Of a stretch of 64,000 nucleotides of DNA, positions 47,830 through 58,252 are shown one piece after another. The translations under genes and the position numbers were made by a program. Positions within the stretch are counted from its first letter, which is position 1, and every line of letters begins with the position of its first letter. The notes under the pieces are model-generated. The model was not told the origin of the DNA. It worked only from the letters and a program-made list of their open reading frames with translations, and searched no databases. The DNA comes from Ahaetulla prasina (taxonomy: Eukaryota > Chordata > Lepidosauria > Squamata > Colubridae): contig NC_080542.1 in assembly GCF_028640845.1 (NCBI RefSeq), forward strand, positions 19,563,007 through 19,627,006, given 5' to 3'.

Positions 47830-50800
47830 TTATTTGTTTAGCAGAGTGATAGCCTTCGGGAAAAAACTATTCTTGTGTCTAGTTGTTCTGGTGTGCAGTG
47901 CTCTATAGCGTCGTTTTGAGGGTAGGAGTTGAAACAGTTTATGTCCTGGATGTGAGGGATCTGTAAATATTTTCATGGTCCTCTTCTTGATTCGTGCAGT
48001 ATACAGGTCCTCAATGGAAGGCAGGTTGGTAGCAATTATTTTTTCTGCAGTTCTAATTATCCTCTGAAGTCTGTGTCTTTCTTGTTGGATTGCAGAACCG
48101 AACCAGACAGTTATAGAGGTGCAAATGACAGACTCAATAATTGCTCTGTAGAACTGAATCAGCAGCTCCTTGGGCAGTTTGAGCTTACTGAGTTGGCGCA
48201 GAAGGAACATTCTTTGTTGTCCTTTTTTGATGATGTTTTTGATGTTAGCTGTCTATTTTAGATCATGTGATATGATAGAACTTAGAAATTTAAAGGTTTC
48301 TACTGTTGATACTGTGTTGTCAAGTATTGTGAGAAGTGGAAATATAGAAGGGTTTCTCCTAATGTCTACCACCATTTCTACAGTTTTGAGTGTGTTCAGT
48401 TTCAGATTGTTTTGGTTGCACCACAAGGCTAGTCGTTCAACCTCTCGTCTATATGCGGATTCGTCATTGTCTCAAATGAGACCAATCACTGTTGTGTCAT
48501 CTGCAAACTTCAGTAACTTAACAAATGGATCGTTGGAGATGCAGTCACTGGTATACAGAGAGAAGTGGGGAGAGCAAACAGTCTTGGGGGGGGGGCTGTG
48601 CTAATTGTACAGGTATTTGATGTGATCTTGCTTAGCTTCACCTGCTGCTTCCTGTTTGTTAGGAAGCTTGTGATCCACTTACAAGTCTGTTCTGGTACTT
48701 GTAGCTGGTTTAGCTTAGTTAGAAGAGTGTCTGGAATGATGGTATTGAATGCTGAACTAAAGTCTACAAAGAGGACCCTTGCATAGGTCTTTGGAGACTC
48801 AAGATGTTGTAGGATGTAGTGCAGAGCCATATTAACAGCATCATCTGTTGATCTATTTGCTCGGTATGCAAATTGCAAGGGGTCTAACAGCAGATCCGTG
48901 ATGGTTTTCAAGTAGGAAAGCACTAGCCTTTCAAAGGTTTTCATGACCACAGATGTTAAAGCAACTGGTCTGTAGTCATTCAGTTCCTTGGTGGTGAGCT
49001 TCTTCGGCACTGGGATGATGGTAGAGCGTTTGAAACAAGAAGGAACATAGCACATCTCTAGTGATTTATTAAAAATATGGGTGAAGATGGGGGCCAATTG
49101 GTCAGCACAGACTTTTAAGCAAGAAGGCGTTATCTTGTCTGGGCCTGGAGCTTTTCCTGGCTTTTGTCTGTGAAATAGGTCCTGCACTTCCTTTTCTGTG
49201 ATAACTAGGGGTTGTGAACCCAATAAAATGGGGTCAGTTGTAGGAGGCTTGGCTGTTGTTGGTATGTCTGAGATGGGGGTTGTGGAGATAGGTGGCTATA
49301 GTTTCCTTTCAAACCTGCAGTAAAACTCATTCAGATCATCTGCCAGTTGTTGATTACCTTCAGCCCGGAAAGGATGTTTGCCATAACCGGTGATATTTTT
49401 AAGAGTTTTCCATATGTTTGCTGGTTCATTTGCTGAAAACTGATTCTTTAGCTTTTCAGAGTAGCTTCTTTTTGCTACTCTGATCTCCTTTGTTAGTGCA
49501 TTTCTGGCCTGATTGTACAGCATTTTATCACCTTTTCTGTAGGTTTCCTCTTTGGAATGTCGTAGTTAAGTTTAGGTGTGAACCAAGGTTTGTTGTTACT
49601 GTATATTTGCAAGTTCCTTGTAGGTACACATAGGTCTTCACAGAAGCTGACATATGATGTTACAGTATCTGTGAGTTCATCCAGGTCTGCAGAGGTATCT
49701 TCAAAAATATTCCAATCAGTGCAGTCAAAGCATGTCTGTAGCTTTAATTTTGACTCCTTCGTCCAGATCTTCACTGATTTAATTGTTGGTTTTGTGGTTT
49801 TAAGTCTTTGCCTGTAAGCAGGTACAAGGTGAATCATGCAATGATCTGAGTGTCCTACAGCTGCACGTGGTAAAGACCAATAAGCATCTTTTAGTGTTGT
49901 ATAGCAATGGTCTAGAGTATTCTTGCCTCTGGTGGGACAATTGACATGCTGAAAGTATTTTTTTTTATTTGCATTTATATCCCGCCCTTTTCCGAAGACT
50001 CAGGGCGGCTTACACTATGTTAGCAATAGTCTTCATTCTATTTGTATATTTATATACAAAGTCAACTTATTGCCCCCAACAATCTAGGTCCTCATTTTAC
50101 CTACCTTATAAAGGATAGAAGGCTAAGTCAACCTTGGGCCTGGTGGGACTAGAACCCGCAGTAATTGCAGGCAGCTGCTGTTAATAACAGACTGCATTAG
50201 CAGCCTGAGCCACAGAGGCCCATTTTGGTAGCTCTTTCCTTAAGTTTGCCTTGTTTAGATCCCCCAGAACAATGGCCAGTGAATCAGGGTGTTTGGCTTC
50301 AGCCTCCATGATTTGGTCAGCTAGAGTTCGTAATGCCTTGTTTACACAGGCTTGTGGTGGAACATAAACAGCAATTAGAAGAAATGAGAAAAATTCACGA
50401 GGCGAATAGTATGGTTTGCAGTTGATAATTAAAGTCTCTAAATTGTTGTCACAGAATTTGTAAATTATTTTAAAATCTTGACACCAGTTGTTGTTAATAT
50501 ATAGGCATAAGCCTCCTCCTTTCTTTTTACCAGATGTTTCTGTAATCCTGTCTGATCATTCAATCTGAAACCCTGGAGTGTTCAGGCTGCTATCTTCAAT
50601 TGATTCATTTAACCAGGTTTCAGAGAAGCATAGGACTGCTGAATTGCGAAAATCAGAATAGTATTTGTTTAAGAGGAGTATTTCATCCATCTTATTTGCA
50701 AGTGAGTGTATATTTGTTAGGAAAATTGAAGGCAGAGGAGTTTTAATGCGATTTCTTAATCTGTTTAAGATCCCAGCTCGTTTATCTCTCTTCCTTTGCT

Positions 50801-50870
50801 TCCGTCGTTTGGTTTTTTTTAGTAATCCATGGCTCTGTGGGAATTGCCTCCTCCTGTGTTAGAATCTCCT
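47830..50870 (-). pseudogene. LINE APE-RT open reading frame, broken
   Basis: Recognisable blocks, 5' to 3' on the minus strand, are: endonuclease stretches (NTLD, SDHCMIHLVPAYRQR), then RT with KAPGPDKITPSCLK, NDYRPVALTSVVMKTFERLV, FAYRANRSTDDAVNMALHYI and FVDFSSAFNTIIPDTLLTKL. The C-terminal part has SVICTSITVWFG and RIIRTAEKII. Frameshifts and the SINE insertion break it. The expected catalytic (F/Y)ADD box lies where a frame break occurs near 48.5 kb. Confidence 0.85.
49963..50222 (-). repeat. tRNA-derived SINE inserted in a LINE endonuclease region
   Basis: On the minus strand: head TGGCTCAGGCTGCTAATGC (A box), GGTTCTAGTCC (B box), the middle module GTTGACTCAGCCTTC, and the GCCGCCCTGAGTCTTCGG tail. 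The uninterrupted sister LINE near 43.68 kb shows the empty site. Confidence 0.8.
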
Positions 50871-51594
50871 CCGTGTTTGTAAAGACAGGTGGGGGTGAGA
50901 TCAAAGAAAGCTGCTCCTTAAAGAAATGTTGCTTAATTTTTAGCAGATGGTCTCGTGAGTAGGAAATCCGTAGTGAGTCACAGAGAACAATTAGAAATAA
51001 AGAAACCATTAGAGAGCATTTCACCGAGGCAGCCTTCCTCAGCGCCATCTTGAATTTAACAACCATGTTACTAACTTAACAAGTGCAATGATTCACCTAA
51101 CTATGGCAAGAAAGGTCGTGAAATGGGGCAAAACTCACTTAACAATGGTCTTGCTTAGCAATGGAAATTTTTTTGGGGGGGGCAGTTGTGGTTGTAAGTC
51201 GAGGACTATGTTTCCATGTCATCATGACTTTAGTGTGAGAAAGTGAGATGATAAATGTAGTTACTCCAGTACAGACCAATTATGTAACTGATACAAGATT
51301 TGTGTGTGCACCCACCTTAGCTATCCAAAAGAAAAATTCAATAGGCTTGCACATTATGTCCATGACTAAATTATTTTATCAACTGATTGGAAAGTCATTA
51401 TTTTTAGCAAAGTGATTCTTTGCAATGTCTGAGTGAGAAATGGAGATGTAACACAGTATTGGAACAGCAGGTAGAAATGATTATAGGGCCTTTTTGTGCA
51501 CTGAAGCACAGCTACTTAGGCTAACAAAATTCCTGGGGACAGAAATGGGTGCAACGCTGAACATGCCAGGGTGTTCTACAATTACAGGTAGTCC

Positions 51595-51975
51595 TCGATT
51601 TACGATAATCGAGCCCAAAATTTCTGTTGCTAATTAAGATATTTGTTAAGTGTGTTTTGCCTCATTTTATGACCTTTCTTAACATAGATGTTAAGTGAAT
51701 CACCACAGTTGATAAGTTAGTAACCCGGTTGTTAAGAGAATCTGGTTTCCCTATTGACTTCGCTTGTCAGAAGGTCGCAAAAGGGGATTATGTGATCTTG
51801 GGACATAGCAAGTCATAAGTATGAACCAGTTGCCAAGCATCTGAATTTTGATCACATGATCATGGGGATGCTGCAAAGATTGGAACTGTGAAAGACAGAC
51901 ATAAGTCACTTTTTTCAGTATGATTGTAACCTTGTACAGTCACTAAATGAACGGTTATAAGTCAAGGACTACCTG
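51595..51975. repeat. MITE, CAGGTAGTCC family, reverse
   Basis: CAGGTAGTCCTCGATTTACG to TCAAGGACTACCTG, flanked by TA on both sides. Confidence 0.9.
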
Positions 51976-52049
51976 TATTGTCCTATCTCTAGGAATTTCA
52001 AGGCTTTTGTTCTATTATTGCTGGTGGTTAAACACATCACAAGACTGAA

Positions 52050-52380
52050 ACCAATTTTACAACCTTTTGTGTGATAGTCATTAAGCGGATATTGCGGTCG
52101 TAAAGCAAGTCATTTGTTCTGAAGTGAATCCATTACTCACAATGGGAGTATTTTTGCTGAAACTTGGAAGTAAAAGCCAGTTTCTAGAAAAACAAAAATA
52201 AAAAACCCAACCCTATAATGTGACCGGGGGACAGTGCAAATAGCTGTTAAATGTGGATCAGTTGCTGAGCAACCCAAATGCGATCATGTGACTGCAATGA
52301 GAATTTCAGATCTGGGTTATAAGCACCCCTGGGCAGGCCCTTTATTGTTAAGCCACCCATCATAAATTGAGGACTACCTG
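52050..52380. repeat. Divergent MITE-related sequence
   Basis: GTGATAGTCATTAAGCGG and GAGGACTACCTG tie it to the family, but the middle differs. A related stretch lies at about 9375-9640. Confidence 0.55.
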
Positions 52381-52384
52381 TCTT

Positions 52385-53619
52385 TTTTCTGCCCTCACTA
52401 AAGCGGGAATCTGTGAAACTCACAGTTCTCACTACATTGTAAATATCCCTCCAGCGGTTTTTGTTTCGAAAAGGAATGATTTCACCATCGTATAATTCCT
52501 CTGCCCAAACACGCAACTGTCATTATGAAGGAATCAAGCTGAAAACTGATCTATTCCAATGTTGTCACATAATACTAGGACCAGATCACACCCTAATTTT
52601 CAAACATGTTACCTGATAGGGGGAAGTTCCGTCTCAATGATTGAAACACTAGTTTCTGTGGAAATGACTAAGTTACAGGTACGTGTGTCAGGTAGGCTTC
52701 TTCATTATTTAACTGTAGAATAGCATTTGGTTTCATTTTGTTTTCATCCTGGTTCTTACGAATGAAGTTCTGAAGCTAATTCAAGAACATTGACTATAAA
52801 AAAAATACCACCCAAATTTGTCAACGATCTGATGACTGACTTAATTAATGAGAAGCTCATACGTGCCTTTTGGAGGTCACTACTTTGTCTATTGCTCACT
52901 TCTTGAGATGAGTCCAAGAGATGTCATAGTCTCACCACTAATGATGGTTCCTCCTACCCATGATTTTTGTAGTAGAGGGTACACAGAGCTTGGAATGGAT
53001 CCAGCACAAGTAATCAGCAAAAAAAGTGAACAATCCTATAGCGTTCTGAACAGTTACACCTCTAAAAAGATGGTTCTGCTCCATAATGATAAAAGGGCAT
53101 TTAGAAGTTTTTACAATTATTCTAAAATTCAGTCAACAGTCAAAATGTCTCTATTCTCAGACAGAATTTTACACTCTTGACTGTGAAAGGAATTTCTCTG
53201 AATAAAAACTGAAAAAAGCATCAATATGGAGTTTTAAATCAGTTCGTAGTTTTCTTGTGGTTATCATAAACTTACCATCTGAATAATGTCAACATTAATG
53301 AAACTTCTTGAATGCGTTAATGAATGTTTTCTAGATAATACTGTAATTAGCTCAATGAAAAAACTTCAAAGTACAATTTTACCTTTACTTCAGATTACAA
53401 AAAAACAAAAACCCCATGGCCCAGAAAATAAACCTTGCTATGCTTTCCCTGGCTACAGAGCATAAACAAAAAACAAGATCCATAGAAAATCCTTGTTTTT
53501 CCACAGAGCAGATGGAAAATTAAAACTCTACGTCATGAGCTGTAGGGTAACAAAAAAACAAAGTTAAGCAAAGTAATTAGTTTTGAGTTTCGTATACCAC
53601 ATACAATAAGTTTAATTCA
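52385..53619. other. Mostly unique intergenic sequence with one exon-like segment
   Basis: No repeat family of this window appears here. The exon-like segment 52424-52516 (minus) is described under findings. Confidence 0.5.
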
Positions 53620-53992
53620 TGACGCGTCCCTAAAGTGCTTTTTTCTGGAGGCAACTGGACTTTCTTGTTCTTTCTTTGAAGACATCTCGTTTCTCATCCA
53701 AGAAGCTTCCTCTGACACAATAGTGGGGAATGGAAGGATTTATATTCCTTGTAGACAGCTGGTCATTTGCATCCTCTTAGAAGGTCGTTAAAGCACTTCC
53801 ACACCATTCAAAGGGTGTTCATCCCAAATTGTATAGCTAAAAGAGGATGATTTCCAATTTGGGATGAGCACCCTTTGAACAGTGTGAGAGTAGAATTTTC
53901 TCAAGAGGAAAAAATTGCAGACTAAAAAAGCATCAGTCAGTTGACCCTGAGGTCACAGATAAACCTCCAAGTGCTTTAACAACCCTCTAATA

Positions 53993-54764
53993 CATAGGTA
54001 TCAAATTTGTGGCATTACATTGCCGTCACATGACATACTGTGACATTTTTTCCCTTTGTGGAGCTAGATGGGTATGGCCTGTGCATGATGCAACCGGCCC
54101 ACAGGCCCAGGAGTGAAATGCTACTGGTTCAGGATGCTTTGGCCGAACCGGTAGTAAAAAATGCTACTGGTTCGCCAAACCGGTAGTAATTTTTTTAAAA
54201 AAAGTTCCAATGATCAACTGAGTGAGGTGTGATTGTTGGAACTTTTTTTTTTTACTTTTTAAGCATTTTTTTCACGGCTTTAAAGTAAAAAAAAAAGTTC
54301 CGACGATTGCGCATTGCTCAGCTGATCATTGGAACTTTTTTTTTTTTAACTTTTTAAGCATTTTTTTTTTACTATCAGTTCAGGCAATTAGGTAGTTAAA
54401 AAATGCTTTAAAAAAGTAAAATAAAAAGTTCCGACGATTGCACGGCGCAGCTGTGATCGTCGGAACCTTTTTTCTTAAATCTTTTTTTAAAGCATTTTTT
54501 ACCACCTATTCGGGGGAACCGGTAGTGAAAAATGCTTTAAAACAGTTTTTAAAAAGGTTCCCAAGATCGCGCCACAGCTGATCCCTCCCCCACTGTTCTA
54601 CTTACCTTCCCAAACCTCCTTTTGCCATGTACTGCGCAAGTACATGCAGCATGCGTTTGGTTCAAACTGTGCAGCATGCGCTTGGCGCGCATGGGCGGCC
54701 AGCAAACTGGTAGCAAACTGATTCAGATTTTACCACTGCACAGACCGCCATTTTGACACCCCTG
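53993..54764. repeat. hAT element (outer), TATCAAATTTG end type
   Basis: CATAGGTATCAAATTTGTGG to CCATTTTGACACCCCTG, interrupting a fold-back repeat. Flanks CTCTAATA/CTTTAAAG. Holds another hAT element inside. Confidence 0.78.
54108..54738. repeat. hAT element (inner), ACCGGT-rich with internal sub-repeats
   Basis: CAGGAGTGAAATGCTACTGG to CAGATTTTACCACTG. Target duplication CACAGGCC/CACAGACC. At least three internal units contain AAAAAGTTCCGACGATTGC-like sequence beside TTTAAAGCATTTTTT. Confidence 0.82.
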
Positions 54765-54977
54765 CTTTAAAGGATACAAATAACCAGCTGTCTGCAAAGA
54801 ATATAAATCCTTCGATTCCCCACTATTCTATCAGAGCTGAAGAAGCTTCTTGGATAAGAAGTAAAATGTCTTCAAAGAAAAAACAAGAAAGTCCAGTTGG
54901 CTCCTGAAAAAGTACCTTTGGGACAACCATGACCCTGATGACTGAGAATCTCTACAGATGTTGTGTTAGTTAATATA

Positions 54978-55316
54978 CAGATAGTCCTTGACTTAAAACC
55001 ACAATTGGGAATTGGGACTTCTATTTTTAACCGATGCGGTTGTTAAATGAATCATGTGACCACACACTGTTTTACAACATTTTTTTACCAGTCGTTATGC
55101 AAGTCATGCAGTCATAAGACAAATCTGGCTTCCCCCATTGATTTTACTTGTCAGAAGTCAACCGGGAAGGTTGCAAAATGGCAATCACGTAACTCCAGGA
55201 ACACAGCAATCATCTTAAATAAATGCTGGTTGCCAAGAACCTGAGTTGCAACCACATCACTGCGCTGGAATTAGTTATCTTTTATTCAGCACCATCGTAA
55301 CTTCGAGGACTACTTG
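54978..55316. repeat. MITE, CAGGTAGTCC family, reverse
   Basis: CAGATAGTCCTTGACTTAA at the left; right end CTTCGAGGACTACTTG. Confidence 0.8.
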
Positions 55317-55404
55317 GAACAAGATGTCAAGTTTCTAACTCTTGACCCTATTGCAAACTGGCTGTAATGGGAACCCTCTGAAGCACCACGGCCTCTGTCA
55401 TAGG

Positions 55405-56243
55405 GACATGCACTTACAACAGTTCATTTAGTTACAACAGCACTGAAAGAAGGAACTTATGACCGTTTTTCACACTTACGATCACTGTAGCATTCATGTG
55501 GTCACATGATCAAAACTGAGATGCTTGACAACTGACTCGTATTATGAGGGTTGCAGTGTCCCAGGGTCACGTGATCCCCTTTTGCACCTTTCTGACAAGC
55601 AAAATCAATGGGGAAGCCAGATTCATTTAATAACCAGCTTTCTAATTTATCAACTGCAGTCATTCACTTAACAGCCGTGGCAAAAAATGCTGTTAAATTT
55701 ATTTTTATTTTATTTATTTATAATTTAATTTCTATACCGCCCTTCTCCCAAAGGACTCAGGGCAGTTTACAGCCATATTAAAATACAGAGAATAAATAAC
55801 AAATTTAAAAGAATTTAAAAACAAATATTTAGTAGGCCAAATCAACTAAAACGGTCTTAGACCGACATAAAACCCCTTAAAATAACAATTAAAATACACT
55901 TAGGCTAGTCCCTGCTCGATGAAATAATAAAGTCTTCAGTTCCCGTTTGAAGGTCCGGAGGTCGGGGAGTTGGCGTAACCCCGGAGGCAGCTCATTCCAA
56001 ATGGCTGGTGCTGCCACAGAGAAGGCTCTCCCCCTGGGGGCCGCCAACCGACATTGTTTGGTCGACGGCACCCTGAGAAGGCCCACTCTGTGGGAGCGCA
56101 CAGGTCATTGGGAGGCTATCGGTGGCAGAAGGCGGTCTCGTAGATATCCCGGTCATAAGAAAACTCCCATTTTACAGCATAAGAAATGTATCACAACCAC
56201 AGAAATTTTGGGCTTGATTGTGGTCATACGCTGAGGACTACCT
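55405..56243. repeat. MITE, CAGGTAGTCC family, split by a LINE 3' end
   Basis: Family sequence 55412-55692 resumes at 56161 and ends GCTGAGGACTACCTA. The insert is the LINE fragment 55695-56160. Confidence 0.82.
55695..56160 (-). mobile_element. LINE (L2/CR1 group) 3' end inserted in a MITE
   Basis: The 3' stem-loop (TATACCGCCCTTCTCCCAAA on the plus strand) is followed upstream by a minus ORF tail, 55889-56101. That tail reads RVPSTKQCRLAAPRGRAFSV and PPGLRQLPDLRTFKRELKTL, typical of the extreme C-terminus of these LINE proteins. Confidence 0.85.
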
Positions 56244-56381
56244 ATACTGTATAATTAACTAAAAAAACAAACAAACTATAATTTGGGGAAGTAGCTTCTT
56301 TAAATGAGGATAAAGGCGGCATCATGAAGTAGACCACCCAACTGTGACATTCACTAAGGTAGAAATATGGGTAGTCTTGAC

Positions 56382-56518
56382 CAGTGGGGGGATTCAAATA
56401 ATTTAACAACCAGTTGTCTGCCCTAATGATTTCTTCCAACAACCAGTTCACCAAACTGCTCAGAAAGTTAACAACCGGTTCTCCTGAAGTGGTGCAAACT
56501 GGCTGAATCCCACCACTG
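56382..56518. repeat. hAT MITE, GAATCCCACCACTG type
   Basis: CAGTGGGGGGATTCAAAT to CTGAATCCCACCACTG. Perfect target duplication GTCTTGAC. Confidence 0.92.
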
Positions 56519-56526
56519 GTCTTGAC

Positions 56527-56909
56527 TTACAACCATGTACCTAGTGACCGTCTGAAGTTACGACAATATGAAAAAAGTGACTTGTCACCGTTTTTCACAG
56601 TTATGACTGTTGTAGCATCCCCATGATCATGTGATCAAAATTTGGAAGCTTGGCAACTTGGCATGTATTTAGGACAATTGCAGTGTCCCAGGATCACATT
56701 ATTCCTTTTTGGGACCTTCTGACATGCAAAATCAATGGGGAAGCCAGATTCAGTTAACAACTGTGTTACCTATTAAACAACTACATTGATTCCCTTAACA
56801 ACTGTGGCAAGAAAGATCATTAAATGGGGCATAACTCATTTAACAACTGTTTTGCTTAGCAACAGAAGTTTTGGGCTCAATCGTGGTTTTAACGTCAAGG
56901 ACTATCTCT
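56527..56909. repeat. MITE, CAGGTAGTCC family
   Basis: Family landmarks in order. Its left end is next to the hAT MITE 56382-56518, whose right target duplication overlaps the start of this copy. Confidence 0.78.
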
Positions 56910-57056
56910 GTAAGTTGGAGCACCTCAGAAACTGCTTGAATCGTTCAGCAAAAGATGCTATTCTAGGAATCAACCATATTTGGCAACGATTCTGCCTCTG
57001 ACTGGGATTAGCCTTCTGGGACTTAAAGGCCAGCCACTGGGCCCTGGGATTACACC

Positions 57057-58252
57057 CTAGGAGAGTAGCATATTAACACTGGTCCCCAAGTTAAGGACAG
57101 AAACCTGCTCTTCCCCTGGGTGGACATGGGCCAGGTGACGGGGAAACTGCTGCTTGTATCGGAAAGTTTTCCCACAGGCCGAGCAGGCATAGGGCTTCTC
57201 CCCCGTGTGGATTCTCTGGTGTTTGACCAATTTGGAGTTGACATAGAAGCCTCGGCCACACTGGGGACACTTGTAGGGTTTTTCCCCAGTGTGGATCCTC
57301 TGGTGCTCGATCAGAGACGAGCTTTGAGAGAAGCACTTCCCGCACTCCTCGCACCGGTAGGGCCGTTCTCCGGTGTGGACGCGGTTGTGCGAGACGAGGT
57401 GGGTCTTCTTCTTGAAGCGCTTCCCGCAAAGGGGGCAGGGGAAGGGCTTCTCCCCCGAGTGGGTGCGCTCGTGCTTCAGCAGATTGGAGCTGAGCGAGAA
57501 GCGCTTCCCGCAGAGGGCACAGCTGTATGGCTTCTCGCCCGAGTGGGTGCGCAAGTGCTTCACCAGGTTGGAGGTACGGCTGAAGGCCTTTCCGCACTCC
57601 CGGCAGGGGAAAGGAGTCTCTCCCGTGTGGGTGCGCTGGTGCTCGGTCAGAGCGGAGCTGCGGCTGAAGCCCCGGCCGCATTCAGGGCAGGCGAAGGGCT
57701 TCTCGCCTGTGTGGATCCTCTGATGGCCCATCAGGGTGGAGCTTTGGGAGAATCGTTTCCCGCACACATTGCACACAAAGGGCCGCTCCCCTGTGTGGAT
57801 TCTCTGGTGCTCGATGAGCACAGAGCTCTGCGAGAAACACTTTCCACACTCCGTGCAATGGAAGGGCTTGTTTACCACCTTCTGGGGTGTGGAAGGCGGA
57901 AGAGGAGGTGGCGGTTCCAGGATGCCCAGGAGGTTGATGAAACCTGGAGGATCTTGGGAAACCTCTTTCATCCGGCGTCTTCTCACCTGGCTTCTCCATC
58001 TCTGGCCTTCTATCTTGGCTTGGTTTTGACAATCGTCAGCTCTTGAATAGCTATCGGGGATATCAAGCTCTGCCTGCTCTTTCCCACCTGCATTAATGAC
58101 ACCTCTTGGTCTTCCTTCTCTCTCTATGCTCCCCAGCATTAAGGCTCTCTGCTCCCCGCTCAGAGTAGCTTCTGGGTCCTGCTTCTCTAGCCATCCTTCT
58201 GGTGCTTCCTTCTTGAGATCTTCCATCTCAAGAAGATTTCCAACCCCAACAC
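57057..58252 (-). CDS. Zinc-finger gene, finger exon
   Basis: The acceptor CTCTGCAG at 58253-58260 precedes [20 protein letters not shown]. All nine fingers and the stop (57057-57059) lie in this exon. Confidence 0.92.

Larger units (their letters stand above)
47551..51053 (-). mobile_element. Apparently full-length LINE (CR1/Rex-like), 3.5 kb, inserted in a MITE
   Basis: The element is bounded by a 5-bp repeat ATTTA (47546-47550 and 51054-51058) that is part of the split MITE. On the minus strand it starts TTCAAGATGGCGCTG, with a possible single ORF beginning at ATGGCGCTG. An APE-like endonuclease region follows (about 50.7-49.5 kb), then RT (49.2-48.5 kb). A tail region reads KLPKELLIQFYRAIIESVIC. 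The 3' end is TTGGCCAATAAAAAATTCTATTCT with pentanucleotide repeats. A SINE (about 49963-50222) interrupts the endonuclease, so the original length is about 3.24 kb. It lies upstream of KAT8. Confidence 0.9.
47395..51210. repeat. MITE, CAGGTAGTCC family, split by a 3.5-kb LINE
   Basis: The left half 47395-47550 ends at GCCAGATTCATTTA. The right half resumes at 51054 with ATTTAACAACCATGTTACTA. Together they match the uninterrupted family order. Confidence 0.88.
53620..54960. repeat. Fold-back repeat, same family, carrying nested hAT elements
   Basis: Left arm at 53630-53770, right arm at 54765-54960 (GTCTTCAAAGAAAAAACAAG, GTACCTTTGGGACAACCATG). The hAT nest 53993-54764 lies between. Confidence 0.75.

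Noticed and set aside
52848..53180. 110-residue plus-strand frame in unique sequence
   Set aside because: No recognised domain, splice context or protein-like composition. Left as non-coding.
57120..58046. 308-residue open frame on the plus strand
   Set aside because: It lies antisense across the zinc-finger exon and reads as a repetitive Leu/Ala/Val-rich shadow of the finger repeats.
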